Source: Xanthobacter autotrophicus (GTDB lineage: Bacteria; Pseudomonadota; Alphaproteobacteria; Rhizobiales; Xanthobacteraceae). Taken from it: 64,000 nt of DNA. Every line of letters begins with the position of its first letter. The first letter of the stretch is position 1. Below are positions 51,484 to 62,715 of the stretch, in pieces. The DNA lies in contig NZ_VAUP01000009.1 in the NCBI RefSeq assembly GCF_005871085.1, forward strand, positions 50,039 through 114,038, read 5' to 3'. The position numbers and the translations under genes were made by a program. The notes below the pieces were generated by a model. That model was not told the DNA's origin. It made no database searches and was given only the letters and a program-made list of their open reading frames with translations.

Positions 51484-51745
51484 TCAACGGGCCACCACAC
51501 GAAAGAGCTTGACGGCGACACCCTGAGCACGCGCCGCGCCATTGCCAAGGCCCACCTGCAAGTCGACCTGTTCGAGTTGCAGAAGGCGGCGGCCAGAACG
51601 TCTGCCTCGGATTGTGCGGCTACCGGCCCGTCAATGACCGGGATGTAGCTTTCAGACTCATCGCGAGCCGCGGCTTCCCCGCGACCCCGATGGGCTCCCA
51701 GTGATCCAGAAGGATCTCGCCGATCGCGCGGCAAAGATCCTCCAT
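51484..51745 (-). pseudogene. Frameshifted remnant of a small conserved hypothetical gene
   Basis: Read on the minus strand from ATG 51745, frame 1 gives MEDLCRAIGEILLDHWEPIGVAG. The similarity continues in a second frame (ARDESESYIPVI, SEADVLAA) and ends in a third (RRLLQLEQVDLQVGLGN, then VAVKLFRVVAR and TGA at 51484-51486). Joined, these resemble a short proteobacterial family with WDPIGV, DEYDSYV and LExxxMGL signatures, about 85 residues long. At least two frameshifts separate the pieces, so the gene is broken. It begins five bases after the adk stop codon. Family assignment is from memory of the motif pattern. Confidence 0.55.
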
Positions 51746-51749
51746 GGCA

Positions 51750-52337
51750 TCATGCTGCTTCAGCGAGCACCCCGTCGATGGCGGCGGTGACCTGATCGAT
51801 GGGCGCCATGCCGTCGATCTGCTTCAGCTGGCCGCGCACCTTGTAGTAGGGGGCCACGACGGCCGTATCGCGGTTATAGGCTTCGAGCCGTGTCTTGAAG
51901 ACCACCGGATCGTCATCCTTGCGCACCGGTTCACCCTTGGCGTGGGCTTCGGCGGCGCGGTTGAGGATGCGGTTCACCAGCTTCTCCTGGTCCACCACCA
52001 GCTCGATCACCGCGTCGAGCTTGAGGCCCTTGCTGGTGAGGAGCTGGTCGAGGGCCTCGGCCTGCGCAACCGTGCGCGGGAAGCCATCAAGAATGAAGCC
52101 GTTCTTCGCATCCGGCGAATCGAGGCGCTCGGCAATGATGCCGATCACGATCTCGTCAGAGACGAGGCCGCCAGCATCCATGACCGCCTTCGCCTTCAGG
52201 CCCACCGGCGTACCGGCGGCCACGGCGGCGCGCAACATGTCGCCGGTGGAGAGCTGGACGATCCCATGACGGGTGACCAGCCGTTGTGCCTGGGTTCCCT
52301 TGCCCGCTCCGGGCGGCCCGAGCAGCACCAGCCTCAT
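51750..52337 (-). CDS. adk: Adenylate kinase
   Basis: Adk interconverts ATP plus AMP and two ADP. The 195-residue protein has P-loop GPPGAGKGT (8-16), STGDMLR (30-36), and [10 protein letters not shown] (about 81-90), with a short LID region ([19 protein letters not shown]) lacking zinc cysteines. This is the short bacterial form seen in several alphaproteobacteria. It sits one base after the secY stop codon, as in the usual spc operon order. Confidence 0.97.
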   Translation of the reverse strand: MRLVLLGPPGAGKGTQAQRLVTRHGIVQLSTGDMLRAAVAAGTPVGLKAKAVMDAGGLVSDEIVIGIIAERLDSPDAKNGFILDGFPRTVAQAEALDQLLTSKGLKLDAVIELVVDQEKLVNRILNRAAEAHAKGEPVRKDDDPVVFKTRLEAYNRDTAVVAPYYKVRGQLKQIDGMAPIDQVTAAIDGVLAEAA

Positions 52338-52338
52338 A

Positions 52339-53673
<1,335 letters not shown>

Positions 53674-54025
53674 GCCTTGCTCCGCTGGACGCCGCCCGGT
53701 TTGGGGCAGCCCTTATATGAGGGCGCGATTCGCGGGTGCCTAGTGCGCGGATCCGATCAACGCGGATCGACAGGCGTTTTCTTGCCGATGGTTCGGGACC
53801 TCAACCGCGGCCGAGCCAGGACGCCTCTGCGCCCACCCGCTCCGGGTCGAAAATCCTTCCCGCATCCGGCGGCACCGGAGCATCGCCCGGAAATGCAGAT
53901 ACCCGGCCTTGGGCCGGGTTGCTAGAGCCGGATCGTCAGGTTGAGACAACCTGCACGCCAATCCGTCCCGAAACGCGAGATCGCGCGAGGACTGAGGCGA
54001 GACGACGCACCCGGATCCCCATGCG
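53674..54025. other. Gap upstream of secY, likely promoter region
   Basis: This stretch between secY and the rplO terminator has no supported gene. It contains a short direct repeat CGCGGATC (near 53746 and 53760). Because a terminator ends the rplO transcript, secY needs a promoter here, but I cannot fix its position from the sequence. Confidence 0.4.
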
Positions 54026-54051
54026 AAAAAACGGCCGGGCGCGCCCGGCCG
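54026..54051 (-). terminator. Rho-independent terminator downstream of rplO
   Basis: The palindrome CGGCCGGGCGCGCCCGGCCG (54032-54051) is a perfect GC stem and is followed on the minus strand by six T residues (54031-54026). It lies 43 bases after the rplO stop and separates the S10/spc genes from secY. Confidence 0.85.
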
Positions 54052-54094
54052 CTTGTTCAAACCGAAGCAGCCGGATCACCCGACCGCTCCCGGA

Positions 54095-54577
54095 TCACTC
54101 CGCCTCGGCGACGGCAGCAGCCGCCAGAACCGTCACGGACCCACCGGCCTTCTCCACGGCGGCGACAGCGGACTTGGTGGCATAGGCCACTTCCAGCGTC
54201 ACCTTGGCGGAAAGTTCACCGGTGCCGAGCACGCGGACGCCGTCCTTGGCCCGGCGCAGCACGCCAGCCGCGACCAGCGCCGCCTCGGTGACCGGCTGGC
54301 CGGCATCGAGCTTGCCGGCCTCAACGGCCGCCTGGATCTTGCCCAAGGAGACCTCGTTGTAGTCGAGGCGGAAGATGTTGTGGAAGCCACGCTTCGGCAG
54401 ACGCCGATGCAGCGGCATCTGGCCACCCTCGAACCCCTTGATGGCCACGCCGGTCCGGGCCTTCTGGCCCTTCACGCCGCGACCCGCGGTCTTGCCCTTG
54501 CCGGAGCCGATGCCCCGGCCCACCCGCATGCGCTTCTTGCGAGCGCCGGGGTTGTCCCTGATTTCGTCGAGATTCAT
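54095..54577 (-). CDS. rplO: 50S ribosomal protein L15
   Basis: The 160-residue L15 starts [22 protein letters not shown] and has the glycine-rich [20 protein letters not shown] segment that binds 23S rRNA. The C-terminus is extended by an Ala/Glu run (AAAAVAEAE). It is the last gene before the intrinsic terminator, 10 bases after rpmD. Confidence 0.98.
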   Translation of the reverse strand: MNLDEIRDNPGARKKRMRVGRGIGSGKGKTAGRGVKGQKARTGVAIKGFEGGQMPLHRRLPKRGFHNIFRLDYNEVSLGKIQAAVEAGKLDAGQPVTEAALVAAGVLRRAKDGVRVLGTGELSAKVTLEVAYATKSAVAAVEKAGGSVTVLAAAAVAEAE

Positions 54578-54587
54578 GTCCCGCTCC

Positions 54588-54770
54588 TCACTCGACCACG
54601 CGGACGAGGTGGGCGACCTTCGCGATCATGCCGCGCACGGCCGGGGTATCCTTGAGGGTGGAGCGGCGATGCCGCTTGTTCAGCCCAAGCCCGACCAGGG
54701 TTGCTTCCTGGTCGAACGGGCGGCGGATCGGCGAGCCGATCTGCTCCACGGTGACTGTCTTGTCGCTCAT
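54588..54770 (-). CDS. rpmD: 50S ribosomal protein L30
   Basis: The 60-residue L30 shows the family pattern [30 protein letters not shown] and ends VAHLVRVVE. Its length is normal for the short bacterial form. It lies 24 bases after rpsE. Confidence 0.97.
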   Translation of the reverse strand: MSDKTVTVEQIGSPIRRPFDQEATLVGLGLNKRHRRSTLKDTPAVRGMIAKVAHLVRVVE

Positions 54771-54794
54771 GATGGCGCGCTCCTAATCCGACGC

Positions 54795-55352
54795 TCAGTC
54801 CGTCGCTTCCGCGTCTTCGACGCGGCGGCGGGACTGGAGCTGCGACACCTTGATACCGCGACGGGCCGCGACCGAGCGCGGGCTGTCCTGGTTCTTGAGG
54901 GCGTCGAACGTGGCGCGCACCATGTTGTAGGGGTTGGAAGACCCGAAGGACTTCGCCACCACATCGTGCATGCCGAGGGTCTCGAACACCGCGCGCATCG
55001 GGCCGCCGGCGATGATGCCGGTACCCGCCGGAGCGGCACGCAGGATCACCTTGCCGGCGCCGTGGTGACCATGCACGTCGTGGTGCAGGGTCCGGCCCTC
55101 ACGCAGCGGCACGCGGATGAGCGCACGCTTGGCGCTCTCCGTGGCCTTGCGGATGGCCTCGGGCACTTCGCGGGCCTTGCCATGGCCGAAGCCGACGCGG
55201 CCCTTCTGGTCACCCACCACCACCAGGGCGGCGAAACCGAACCGACGGCCGCCCTTCACCACCTTCGCGACACGGTTAATGTGGACAAGCTTGTCCACAA
55301 ACGTGTTGTCGCGATCTTCGCGCTCGTGGCGCTGTTCCCGTTCACGGGCCAT
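54795..55352 (-). CDS. rpsE: 30S ribosomal protein S5
   Basis: The 185-residue S5 has the double-stranded RNA-binding fold ([23 protein letters not shown]), the loop where fidelity mutations occur, and [19 protein letters not shown] with the [10 protein letters not shown] segment. The charged N-terminus and the C-terminal [11 protein letters not shown] tail are alphaproteobacterial extensions. It follows rplR by 18 bases. Confidence 0.98.
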   Translation of the reverse strand: MAREREQRHEREDRDNTFVDKLVHINRVAKVVKGGRRFGFAALVVVGDQKGRVGFGHGKAREVPEAIRKATESAKRALIRVPLREGRTLHHDVHGHHGAGKVILRAAPAGTGIIAGGPMRAVFETLGMHDVVAKSFGSSNPYNMVRATFDALKNQDSPRSVAARRGIKVSQLQSRRRVEDAEATD

Positions 55353-55370
55353 ATTCGCGTGTCCTTCGCG

Positions 55371-55733
55371 TCAGAACTGAAGGCCGCCTTCGCGGGCGCC
55401 CTCAGCGAGCGCCTTGACGCGCCCATGAAAGATGTATGCGCCACGGTCGAAGACGACCGCAGTCACGCCCTTTGCCAGGGCCCGCTCGGCCACAAGCTTG
55501 CCGATGGTCTTTGCCGCGTCGGTATCCGCACCCGTCTTCAGCGACGTGCGCAGATCCTTCTCAAGGCTGGACGCGGCGGCGAGGGTCTCGCCGTTCGCAT
55601 CATCGATGACCTGCGCATAAATGTGCTGCGAGGTCCGGTGCACCGAAAGGCGCGGACGTCCGTTCGCAGCGACGCGAATCGCACGGCGCACCTTGGCCTT
55701 GCGGCGCGCCAGCGCCTCCAAATCCTTAGCCAT
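55371..55733 (-). CDS. rplR: 50S ribosomal protein L18
   Basis: The 120-residue L18 binds 5S rRNA. It shows [18 protein letters not shown], then [24 protein letters not shown] at the C-terminus, which is the family signature. It lies 12 bases after rplF. Confidence 0.98.
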   Translation of the reverse strand: MAKDLEALARRKAKVRRAIRVAANGRPRLSVHRTSQHIYAQVIDDANGETLAAASSLEKDLRTSLKTGADTDAAKTIGKLVAERALAKGVTAVVFDRGAYIFHGRVKALAEGAREGGLQF

Positions 55734-55745
55734 GGTTCGCCTCCG

Positions 55746-56279
55746 TTACTTCTTCTTACCTTCCTTGCGGAAGATGAATTCACCGGCGTACTTGACACCC
55801 TTGCCCTTGTAGGGCTCGGGGCCGCGGAACTCTCGGATCTCAGCCGCCACCTGACCCACCTTCTGGCGGTCGATGCCGGAGATGACCACTTCGGTGGGCT
55901 TCGGCGTGACGATCTGGATCCCTTCCGGGATCGCGTAGATCACGTCGTGGCTGTAGCCCAGCGCCAGGTTCAGGTTCTTGCCCTGCACAGCGGCCTTGTA
56001 GCCGACGCCGGTGATCTCGAGCTTCTTTTCGAAGCCCTTGGTCACGCCTTCGACCAGGTTCGCCACCAGGGTGCGGGACATGCCCCACATGGCCTTGTGG
56101 CGGGTGGTCTCGCCGCGCATGGACACCTTGAGCTCGGAGCCCTCGATGGCGGCTTCGATCTCTTCCACGAGCGTCACTTCGAGGGCACCCTTGGGGCCCT
56201 TTACCTTCACCGTCTGTCCGTCCAGGCTGGCGGTCACGCCAGCGGGGATGGCGACGGGCAGCTTGCCGATCTTCGACAT
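55746..56279 (-). CDS. rplF: 50S ribosomal protein L6
   Basis: The 177-residue L6 starts at ATG 56279 ([14 protein letters not shown]), which matches family alignments; the frame extends upstream without similarity. Two alpha/beta domains are visible, and the C-terminal signature [19 protein letters not shown] binds 23S rRNA near the factor-binding site. Confidence 0.98.
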   Translation of the reverse strand: MSKIGKLPVAIPAGVTASLDGQTVKVKGPKGALEVTLVEEIEAAIEGSELKVSMRGETTRHKAMWGMSRTLVANLVEGVTKGFEKKLEITGVGYKAAVQGKNLNLALGYSHDVIYAIPEGIQIVTPKPTEVVISGIDRQKVGQVAAEIREFRGPEPYKGKGVKYAGEFIFRKEGKKK

Positions 56280-56295
56280 GTCTTCCTCCGTCGCC

Positions 56296-56694
56296 TCAGA
56301 ACACGGTGCAGAGCACTTCGCCGCCAACGTTCTTGTCGCGGGCTTCGTGGTCCGCCATCACGCCCTGGGGCGTGGAGACGACCGCGATGCCGAGACCATT
56401 GGCAACTCGGGGCAGATTCTTAACCGACGCGTACACGCGGCGGCCGGGCTTCGACACGCGGGCGATCTCGCGGATCACCGGAACGCCGTCGAAATACTTG
56501 AGCTCGATCTCGAACTCGGTGCGACCGTTGCCGTGATCCGTCGCGGTGTAGCCGCGGATATAGCCTTCGGTGCGCAGCACTTCGAGGACGCTCGCACGCA
56601 GGCGGGAGCCCGGCGTGGAAGTCTTGTCCTTGCGGCGCATCTGGGCGTTGCGGATGCGGGTGATCAGATCGCCGATGGGATCAGTTACAGCCAT
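56296..56694 (-). CDS. rpsH: 30S ribosomal protein S8
   Basis: The 132-residue S8 starts [17 protein letters not shown] and ends with the 16S rRNA-binding signature [27 protein letters not shown]. In Escherichia coli S8 also represses the spc operon through its mRNA; I saw no equivalent structure here but did not test folding. Confidence 0.98.
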   Translation of the reverse strand: MAVTDPIGDLITRIRNAQMRRKDKTSTPGSRLRASVLEVLRTEGYIRGYTATDHGNGRTEFEIELKYFDGVPVIREIARVSKPGRRVYASVKNLPRVANGLGIAVVSTPQGVMADHEARDKNVGGEVLCTVF

Positions 56695-56704
56695 CGTTCC
56701 CTCC

Positions 56705-57010
56705 TCACCAGCTCGACTTCACGAGGCCAGGAACCATGCCCTGGTTACCCAGCTCGCGCAGTGCGATACGGCTCATCTTGAGCTTGCGGTAGAAGGCGCG
56801 CGGACGGCCCGTCACCTCACAGCGGTTGCGGATACGAATCTTCGCGCCATTGCGCGGCATCTCCGCCAGCTTGAGGGTCGCCTGGAAGCGCTCCTCGATC
56901 GGCAGCGTCTTGTCATTCACGATCGCCTTCAGACGCGCGCGCTTCGCCGCATGGCCGGTGGCCAGCTTGCGGCGGCGCTCGTTCGTCTCGATCGCGCTCT
57001 TCTTCGCCAT
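56705..57010 (-). CDS. rpsN: 30S ribosomal protein S14
   Basis: The 101-residue S14 is the zinc-free long form: it has [28 protein letters not shown] but only one cysteine of the zinc ribbon. It lies 10 bases before rpsH and about 140 bases after rplE. Confidence 0.98.
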   Translation of the reverse strand: MAKKSAIETNERRRKLATGHAAKRARLKAIVNDKTLPIEERFQATLKLAEMPRNGAKIRIRNRCEVTGRPRAFYRKLKMSRIALRELGNQGMVPGLVKSSW

Positions 57011-57150
57011 CTTTTGCTCCTGTTCTCCGCGTCTGAGGCAGCTCGAAGCTCCTCACGGCCGGAAAATCACGCTGTCACTAGTCGCTTCACCTCACCGCCT
57101 GGGCGGAAAGGCCGGGCGCCCCGCTCGCGCGAAGCGCCCCTTCTAGACGC

Positions 57151-57708
57151 TCACTGACGGAAAGGGAAATTAAACGCCTTCAGAAGGGCGCGGGCTTCCT
57201 CGTCCGTCTTCGCGGTGGTGCACACGATGATGTCCATGCCCCAGATCTGCTCGACGCGGTCGTAGTTGATCTCGGGGAACACGATGTGCTCCTTGACGCC
57301 CATGGCATAGTTGCCACGGCCATCGAAGCTCTTCGGGTTCAGGCCGCGGAAGTCCCGCACGCGCGGCAGCGCGATGCTGACGAGCCGGTCCATGAACTCG
57401 TACATGCGCGCCTTGCGAAGGGTGACCTTCGCGCCGACCGGCTGGTTCTCGCGCAGCTTGAAGTTCGAGATCGCCTTGCGGGCCCGGGTGATCACCGGCT
57501 TCTGGCCGGCGATCTGCGCCAGGTCGGCGGCGGCGGTCGTCACCTTCTTGGTATCGGCAGTGGCCTCGCCAACGCCCATGTTGATGACGATCTTGTCGAT
57601 CGTCGGCACTTCCATGGGGTTCTTGTAGCCGAACTGCTCGATCATCTTCGGCCGCACCACTTCATCATAGAAGGTGCGCAGCTTCGGGGTGTAAGTCGCC
57701 TCAGCCAT
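57151..57708 (-). CDS. rplE: 50S ribosomal protein L5
   Basis: The 185-residue L5 binds 5S rRNA and contacts P-site tRNA. It starts at ATG 57708 ([16 protein letters not shown]) and has [38 protein letters not shown] and the C-terminal [18 protein letters not shown]. Its start overlaps the rplX end by 8 bases, so the two are translationally coupled. Confidence 0.98.
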   Translation of the reverse strand: MAEATYTPKLRTFYDEVVRPKMIEQFGYKNPMEVPTIDKIVINMGVGEATADTKKVTTAAADLAQIAGQKPVITRARKAISNFKLRENQPVGAKVTLRKARMYEFMDRLVSIALPRVRDFRGLNPKSFDGRGNYAMGVKEHIVFPEINYDRVEQIWGMDIIVCTTAKTDEEARALLKAFNFPFRQ

Positions 57709-58018
57709 CGATCCTCTCCCCGGAACGCTTGGCCACGCGGACCTTGGTCCCGTCTTCCAGCACCTGGAAGCCGACGCGGGTCGGCTTGCCGTCCTTGGGG
57801 TCGGCAACGGCGACGTTCGACAGCTGGATGGGAGCCTCCTTGGAGATGATCCCGCCCTCCTGGTTCGCCGTCTGACGCTGGTGGCGCTTGACGATATTGA
57901 CGCCGCGGACGAGCGCGCGCTCTTCCTTCGGCATCACCTGGATTACCTCGCCGGTGCGCCCCTTGTCGCGGCCGGTGAGGACGACGACCTTGTCGCCCTT
58001 CTTGATCTTCGCGGCCAT
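57701..58018 (-). CDS. rplX: 50S ribosomal protein L24
   Basis: The 105-residue L24 has the KOW motif [20 protein letters not shown] at its N-terminus and [15 protein letters not shown] further on. It is an assembly initiator for the large subunit. The ATG overlaps the rplN stop by one base and its end overlaps rplE by 8 bases. Confidence 0.98.
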   Translation of the reverse strand: MAAKIKKGDKVVVLTGRDKGRTGEVIQVMPKEERALVRGVNIVKRHQRQTANQEGGIISKEAPIQLSNVAVADPKDGKPTRVGFQVLEDGTKVRVAKRSGERIDG

Positions 58019-58386
58019 CAAAGCACCTCCGGCGCCAGCGAGATGATCTTCATGTGGTTCTTCGAGCGCAGCTCGCGCGGAACCGGTCCGAAGATACGAG
58101 TGCCCACCGGCTCCTTGTTGTTGTTGATCAGCACGGCCGCGTTGCGGTCGAAGCGGATCACGGAGCCGTCGACGCGACGGATGTCCTTGGCGGTGCGAAC
58201 CACCACGGCCTTCATCACGTCGCCCTTCTTCACGCGGCCGCGCGGAATAGCTTCCTTGACCGACACCACGATGATGTCGCCCACATGGGCATACTTCCGC
58301 TTGGAACCGCCAAGTACCTTGATGCACATGACGCGACGCGCACCGGAATTGTCCGCCACGTCGAGATTGGTCTGCATCTGGATCAT
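58018..58386 (-). CDS. rplN: 50S ribosomal protein L14
   Basis: The 122-residue L14 starts [20 protein letters not shown] and ends [20 protein letters not shown], both family signatures. It sits at the subunit interface. It follows rpsQ after a 187-base gap containing a strong hairpin. Confidence 0.98.
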   Translation of the reverse strand: MIQMQTNLDVADNSGARRVMCIKVLGGSKRKYAHVGDIIVVSVKEAIPRGRVKKGDVMKAVVVRTAKDIRRVDGSVIRFDRNAAVLINNNKEPVGTRIFGPVPRELRSKNHMKIISLAPEVL

Positions 58387-58536
58387 GACGCACCTGTTCT
58401 CGTCATCCGGCGCCGCCGGCGCGCCGGCATTGCCTCAACCCTTGTTTACCGTGGCCGCTCATCGGAACACGGTGCTGCCGCGGTGCGGTCTCCACTCGGC
58501 TCTCATCGAGACGACGGACCCGGCGCCGGAGCCTTC

Positions 58537-58563
58537 TCCGTCCGGACGATCCATCCGGACGGA
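58537..58563 (-). promoter_or_regulatory. Perfect 10-bp stem-loop between rpsQ and rplN
   Basis: TCCGTCCGGA (58537-58546) and TCCGGACGGA (58554-58563) are perfect reverse complements with a 7-base loop, beginning ten bases after the rpsQ stop. No T-run follows on the coding strand, so a processing, stability or attenuation role is more likely than termination. Confidence 0.5.
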
Positions 58564-58573
58564 AAATCTTCTA

Positions 58574-58822
58574 TCAGACCTCGGCGCGCTTTTCGCCCTG
58601 GATCACGATCCAGTTCTTGAGCTTGGAGATCGGCCGGTGCTCTTCGATCCACACCGTATCCCCCACCGACCAGGCGTTGGCCTCGTCGTGGGCGTGATAC
58701 TTCTTGGACCGGCGCACGGTCTTCTTCAGCAGCGGATGAGTGAAGCGGCGCTCCACCCGGACCACCACGGTCTTGTCAGTCTTGTCGCTCACCACGACGC
58801 CCTGGAGCACGCGCTTCGGCAT
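58574..58822 (-). CDS. rpsQ: 30S ribosomal protein S17
   Basis: The 82-residue S17 starts at ATG 58822 ([20 protein letters not shown]) and contains the OB-fold with [21 protein letters not shown] and [12 protein letters not shown]. It lies 7 bases after rpmC. Confidence 0.98.
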   Translation of the reverse strand: MPKRVLQGVVVSDKTDKTVVVRVERRFTHPLLKKTVRRSKKYHAHDEANAWSVGDTVWIEEHRPISKLKNWIVIQGEKRAEV

Positions 58823-58829
58823 CGCTTCC

Positions 58830-59042
58830 TCACTTCGCCTTCTGCACCGGCGCACCGGTACGCTTGACAGTCTGCACGGTCTTGATCCGCGCGATATCGC
58901 GGCGGATCTGCTTGGACCGCGCGGTGTTCTCCAGCTGACCCGTCGCCTTCTGGAAGCGCAGGTTGAACTGTTCCTTCTTCAGCTTCAGCAGCTCATCGGC
59001 GAGCTGATCGGGGCTGAGGGCCCGAACGTCCTCGGCTTTCAT
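58830..59042 (-). CDS. rpmC: 50S ribosomal protein L29
   Basis: The 70-residue L29 starts [20 protein letters not shown] and has [20 protein letters not shown] followed by [10 protein letters not shown], the family signature. It forms part of the exit-tunnel rim with L23. It lies 10 bases after rplP. Confidence 0.98.
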   Translation of the reverse strand: MKAEDVRALSPDQLADELLKLKKEQFNLRFQKATGQLENTARSKQIRRDIARIKTVQTVKRTGAPVQKAK

Positions 59043-59052
59043 GAGCCTCTCC

Positions 59053-59466
59053 TCACTCGGCGATGCGCTGGATGAAGCGCGTCTTGATGGGCAGCTTGGC
59101 CGCCGCGAGGGTCAGGGCCTCGCGGGCCGTCTCAACGCTCACCCCGTCGATCTCGAACATGATGCGGCCGGGCTTGATGCGGGCCGCCCAATATTCGGGA
59201 GCGCCCTTGCCCTTGCCCATGCGCACTTCCGTGGGCTTGGCAGAGACCGGCACGTCCGGGAACACGCGGATCCACACGCGGCCGGCACGCTTCATGTGAC
59301 GGGTGAGCGCGCGACGGGCCGCCTCGATCTGGCGGGCGGTGACACGCTCCGGCTCGACGGCCTTGAGGCCGAACTCGCCGAAGTTCAGTTCCGTGCCGCC
59401 CTTGGCGACGCCGTGGATGCGTCCCTTGAACTGCTTGCGGAACTTGGTGCGCTTGGGTTGCAGCAT
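59053..59466 (-). CDS. rplP: 50S ribosomal protein L16
   Basis: The 137-residue L16 starts [19 protein letters not shown] and has [25 protein letters not shown], the loop near the peptidyl transferase centre. Full length. It lies 29 bases after rpsC. Confidence 0.98.
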   Translation of the reverse strand: MLQPKRTKFRKQFKGRIHGVAKGGTELNFGEFGLKAVEPERVTARQIEAARRALTRHMKRAGRVWIRVFPDVPVSAKPTEVRMGKGKGAPEYWAARIKPGRIMFEIDGVSVETAREALTLAAAKLPIKTRFIQRIAE

Positions 59467-59495
59467 GGCTTAAACGCCTTCTCTCTCGGCAGCCG

Positions 59496-60254
59496 TCAGG
59501 CGCGGTGGCCGCGATCGCGGTCGCCGCGATCGCCACGCTCACGGTCGCCGCGCTCACGCCGCTGGGGACGCGAGGAGGGACCAGCTTCCTGCTCGGCCTG
59601 GCGCTTGTCCTGCGCCATGGGATCGTGCTCGAGGATCTCGCCCTTGAAGACCCACACCTTGACACCGCAGGTGCCGTAGGTGGTGAAGGCCGTGGCAGTG
59701 CCGTAGTCCACGTCCGCACGCAAGGTGTGCAGCGGCACGCGGCCTTCACGGTACCATTCAAGGCGCGCGATCTCAGCGCCGCCGAGGCGGCCCGAGCAAT
59801 TGATGCGGATGCCCTCGGCGCCGAGCCGCATGGCCGACTGCACCGCGCGCTTCATGGCCCGGCGGAACGCCACGCGGCGCTCGAGCTGCTGGGCGATGGA
59901 TTCGGCGACCAGACGGGCGTCGATCTCGGGCTTGCGGATCTCGACGATGTTGATGAAGACCTCCGAGGAGGTCATCTCCGACACCTTCTTGCGCAGCTTG
60001 TCGATGTCCGCGCCCTTCTTGCCGATGACCACACCGGGACGACCGGAGTAGATGGTCACGCGGCACTTCTTGTGCGGACGCTCGATCACCACCTTGGACA
60101 CCGCAGCCTGCTTGAGCTGCTTGAACAGCATCTCGCGGATCTTGATGTCTTCATGGAGCAGCTTGCCGTACTCGCCCTTGTTGGCGAACCAGCGGCTGTC
60201 CCACGTGCGGTTGATGCCGAGCCGAAGCCCGATCGGATTGACCTTCTGACCCAT
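59496..60254 (-). CDS. rpsC: 30S ribosomal protein S3
   Basis: The 252-residue S3 starts at ATG 60254 ([21 protein letters not shown]). The KH domain has [20 protein letters not shown], and the C-terminal domain has [23 protein letters not shown]. The end is extended by a charged tail of Arg/Asp/Gly repeats ([18 protein letters not shown]), probably disordered. The ATG overlaps the rplV stop by one base. Confidence 0.98.
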   Translation of the reverse strand: MGQKVNPIGLRLGINRTWDSRWFANKGEYGKLLHEDIKIREMLFKQLKQAAVSKVVIERPHKKCRVTIYSGRPGVVIGKKGADIDKLRKKVSEMTSSEVFINIVEIRKPEIDARLVAESIAQQLERRVAFRRAMKRAVQSAMRLGAEGIRINCSGRLGGAEIARLEWYREGRVPLHTLRADVDYGTATAFTTYGTCGVKVWVFKGEILEHDPMAQDKRQAEQEAGPSSRPQRRERGDRERGDRGDRDRGHRA

Positions 60255-60634
60255 CAGGCCCGCTCCTCGACTTCCCGCACCACAATGGTGATGTGGGAGA
60301 AGGGCTTCTCGATGCGCGAGGCGCGACCGCGCGCCCGCGGCGAGAACCGCTTCATCACCAGACCCTTGCCCACGTGCGCCTCGGCGACGACCAGGTCGTC
60401 GACATCGAGCTCGTGGTTGTTCTCGGCGTTGGCGATCGCGCTCTCGAGGCACTTCCGCACGTCGCGGGCGATCCGCTTGTGGGAGAACTCGAGATCGGCG
60501 AGGGCCGTCGCCACCTTCTTGCCGCGGATCAGGCCCGCGACCAGGTTGAGCTTCTGGGGGGAGATGCGCAGATTGCGCAGCACCGCCTTGGCTTCGTTGT
60601 CCGCGAGCGCGCGGGGCTTTGCCTGCTTACCCAT
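60254..60634 (-). CDS. rplV: 50S ribosomal protein L22
   Basis: The 126-residue L22 lines the exit tunnel; its beta-hairpin segment is [32 protein letters not shown] (split over about 85-116). It overlaps rpsC by one base and follows rpsS by 6 bases. Confidence 0.98.
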   Translation of the reverse strand: MGKQAKPRALADNEAKAVLRNLRISPQKLNLVAGLIRGKKVATALADLEFSHKRIARDVRKCLESAIANAENNHELDVDDLVVAEAHVGKGLVMKRFSPRARGRASRIEKPFSHITIVVREVEERA

Positions 60635-60640
60635 GACCGA

Positions 60641-60919
60641 TCACCGCCGCTTCGACTTCTTGTCGGCCGCGTGTCCGTAGTAGGTACGGGTCGGCGCGAA
60701 CTCGCCGAACTTGTGGCCGATCATTTCCTCGGAGACGTTCACGGGCACATGCTTGTGACCGTTGTAGACGCCGAAGGTTAAGCCCACAAATTGGGGCAGG
60801 ATGGTGGAGCGCCGGCTCCAGATCTTGATAACGTCGCGGCGACCGGAGCCGGAAGCGGCTTCCGCCTTCTTCAGGAGGTAGCCGTCGACGAACGGGCCCT
60901 TCCAAACAGACCGTGTCAT
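60641..60919 (-). CDS. rpsS: 30S ribosomal protein S19
   Basis: The 92-residue S19 starts [19 protein letters not shown] and has [27 protein letters not shown] with the end [21 protein letters not shown]. It lies 11 bases after rplB. Confidence 0.98.
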   Translation of the reverse strand: MTRSVWKGPFVDGYLLKKAEAASGSGRRDVIKIWSRRSTILPQFVGLTFGVYNGHKHVPVNVSEEMIGHKFGEFAPTRTYYGHAADKKSKRR

Positions 60920-60930
60920 GTGTCAGGCCC

Positions 60931-61764
60931 TCACTTCTTCCGCTTGTGGCGGCTGGACACGATGAACTTGTCCGTCGCCTTGTTGTTGCGGGTCTTCTTG
61001 CCCTTGGTGGGGAAGCCCCAGGGGGTGACCGGGTTACGGCCACCGGAGGTGCGGCCTTCGCCGCCGCCGTGCGGATGGTCGACCGGGTTCATGGTCACGC
61101 CGCGGTTATGCGGCTTGCGACCCAGCCACCGATTGCGCCCGGCCTTGCCGAGCGAGATGTTCATGTGGTCGGGGTTGGAGACCGCGCCCACCGTGGCGTA
61201 GCACGCTCCGAGAACGAGGCGCTGCTCACCCGAATTCAGGCGCACGATCACATAGCCCTGGTCGCGGCCGACGATCTGCGCGTAAGTGCCGGCGGAGCGG
61301 GCGATCTGGCCGCCCTTCCCCACCTTCAGCTCCACGTTGTGGACGATGGTGCCGACCGGAAGCGAGGACAGCGGACCGGCATTGCCCGGCTTCACGTCCA
61401 CCTGCTCGCCGGCGATCACCTGGTCGCCGACCGCCAGGCGCTGCGGCGCCAGGATGTAGGCCAGGTCGCCGTCCTCATACTTGATGAGGGCGATGAAGGC
61501 CGAGCGGTTCGGATCGTACTCGATCCGGTCCACCACCGCCGGGACGCCGCGCTTGGTGCGCTTGAAATCCACCAGACGATAGGTCTGCTTGTGACCACCG
61601 CCGCGGAAGCGGACGGTGATGCGGCCGTTATTGTTGCGGCCGCCCGAGGAGCTCTTGCCCTCGGTCAGCGTCTTCACCGGCTTGCCCTTGTAGAGGCCGG
61701 AGCGGTCCACGATCACGAGCTGGCGAAGGCTCGGCGTGACCGGCTTGAAATGCTTCAGCGCCAT
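60931..61764 (-). CDS. rplB: 50S ribosomal protein L2
   Basis: The 277-residue L2 is essential for subunit association and peptidyl transfer. It has [22 protein letters not shown], and the C-terminal [19 protein letters not shown] with the conserved His. Length is normal. It lies 25 bases after rplW. Confidence 0.98.
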   Translation of the reverse strand: MALKHFKPVTPSLRQLVIVDRSGLYKGKPVKTLTEGKSSSGGRNNNGRITVRFRGGGHKQTYRLVDFKRTKRGVPAVVDRIEYDPNRSAFIALIKYEDGDLAYILAPQRLAVGDQVIAGEQVDVKPGNAGPLSSLPVGTIVHNVELKVGKGGQIARSAGTYAQIVGRDQGYVIVRLNSGEQRLVLGACYATVGAVSNPDHMNISLGKAGRNRWLGRKPHNRGVTMNPVDHPHGGGEGRTSGGRNPVTPWGFPTKGKKTRNNKATDKFIVSSRHKRKK

Positions 61765-61789
61765 GGTCTTGTCCCGTTCCCCTCAGCTC

Positions 61790-62098
61790 TCAGAGGCCCG
61801 TGGTGATGTCGATCTTCTGGCCCTCTTCGAGGGTCACGACCGCTTTTTTGACGTCGCTCTGGACGCCCTTGCGGCCCTTGAAGATCTTCACCTTGCCCTT
61901 ACGGACCAGCGTATTCACGCTCTTCACCTTCACGTCGAAGAGCTTTTCCACGGCCTCCTTGATGGCGGGCTTCGTGGCAGTCTTGGCGACGTTGAAGACA
62001 ACCTTGTTGTACTCACTCGCCGCCGTCGCCTTCTCGGTGATGACGGGAGAGCGGATCACGTCGTAATGACGCGGCTCGATGGTGCGTTGCGGGCTCAT
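61790..62098 (-). CDS. rplW: 50S ribosomal protein L23
   Basis: The 102-residue L23 at the exit-tunnel mouth docks SRP and trigger factor. Features are [19 protein letters not shown] and [21 protein letters not shown]. It overlaps the rplD end by 4 bases. Confidence 0.98.
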   Translation of the reverse strand: MSPQRTIEPRHYDVIRSPVITEKATAASEYNKVVFNVAKTATKPAIKEAVEKLFDVKVKSVNTLVRKGKVKIFKGRKGVQSDVKKAVVTLEEGQKIDITTGL

Positions 62099-62715
62099 TT
62101 GAAGCGCGCCTCCAGCGCGTCCACGGCGGCCTTGGTCAGGACCAGGGTATCGCGGCGCAGGATGTCATAGACGTTGATGCCCTGGATCGGGAGCACGTCC
62201 ACATAGGGCAGGTTGCGCGCCGCGAGCGCCACATTCTGCTCCACCTGGGCACCGTCCACGATCAGGACCGATTCGAGGCCCAGCTTGGCGAAGTGCTCCT
62301 TGAGCGCCTTCGTCTTGGGATCGTCAAGGGAGACCTTGTCGAGCACGATGATCCGCTCGGCCTTGGCCTTCGACGACAGGGCATGCTTCAGGGCCAGCGC
62401 ACGCACCTTCTTCGGCAGGTCGATGGCATGGGAGCGCACGACGGGACCGAAGGCACGACCACCACCGCGGAACTGCGGAGCGGAGGCAGCGCCATGACGG
62501 GCGTTGCCGGTGCCCTTCTGCTTGTACATCTTCTTGGACGTGCGGTTGATTTCCGAACGGCCCTTGGTGCGATGGGTGCCGGCCTGGCGGCGCGAAAGCT
62601 GCCAGGTGACGCACCGGTGCAGGATGTCCGCCCGCGGCTCGAGACCGAAGATCTCATCCGACAGGGTCACGGAGCCGGCGTCGATGCCGTCGAGCGTCTT
62701 GACGGTGATTTCCAT
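62095..62715 (-). CDS. rplD: 50S ribosomal protein L4
   Basis: The 206-residue L4 has the tunnel loop [21 protein letters not shown] with flanking [13 protein letters not shown], and C-terminal [19 protein letters not shown]. In Escherichia coli L4 represses the S10 operon through the leader, which would lie near or beyond rpsJ here. ATG 62715 overlaps the rplC stop by one base; a GTG immediately upstream is an alternative. Confidence 0.98.
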   Translation of the reverse strand: MEITVKTLDGIDAGSVTLSDEIFGLEPRADILHRCVTWQLSRRQAGTHRTKGRSEINRTSKKMYKQKGTGNARHGAASAPQFRGGGRAFGPVVRSHAIDLPKKVRALALKHALSSKAKAERIIVLDKVSLDDPKTKALKEHFAKLGLESVLIVDGAQVEQNVALAARNLPYVDVLPIQGINVYDILRRDTLVLTKAAVDALEARFK

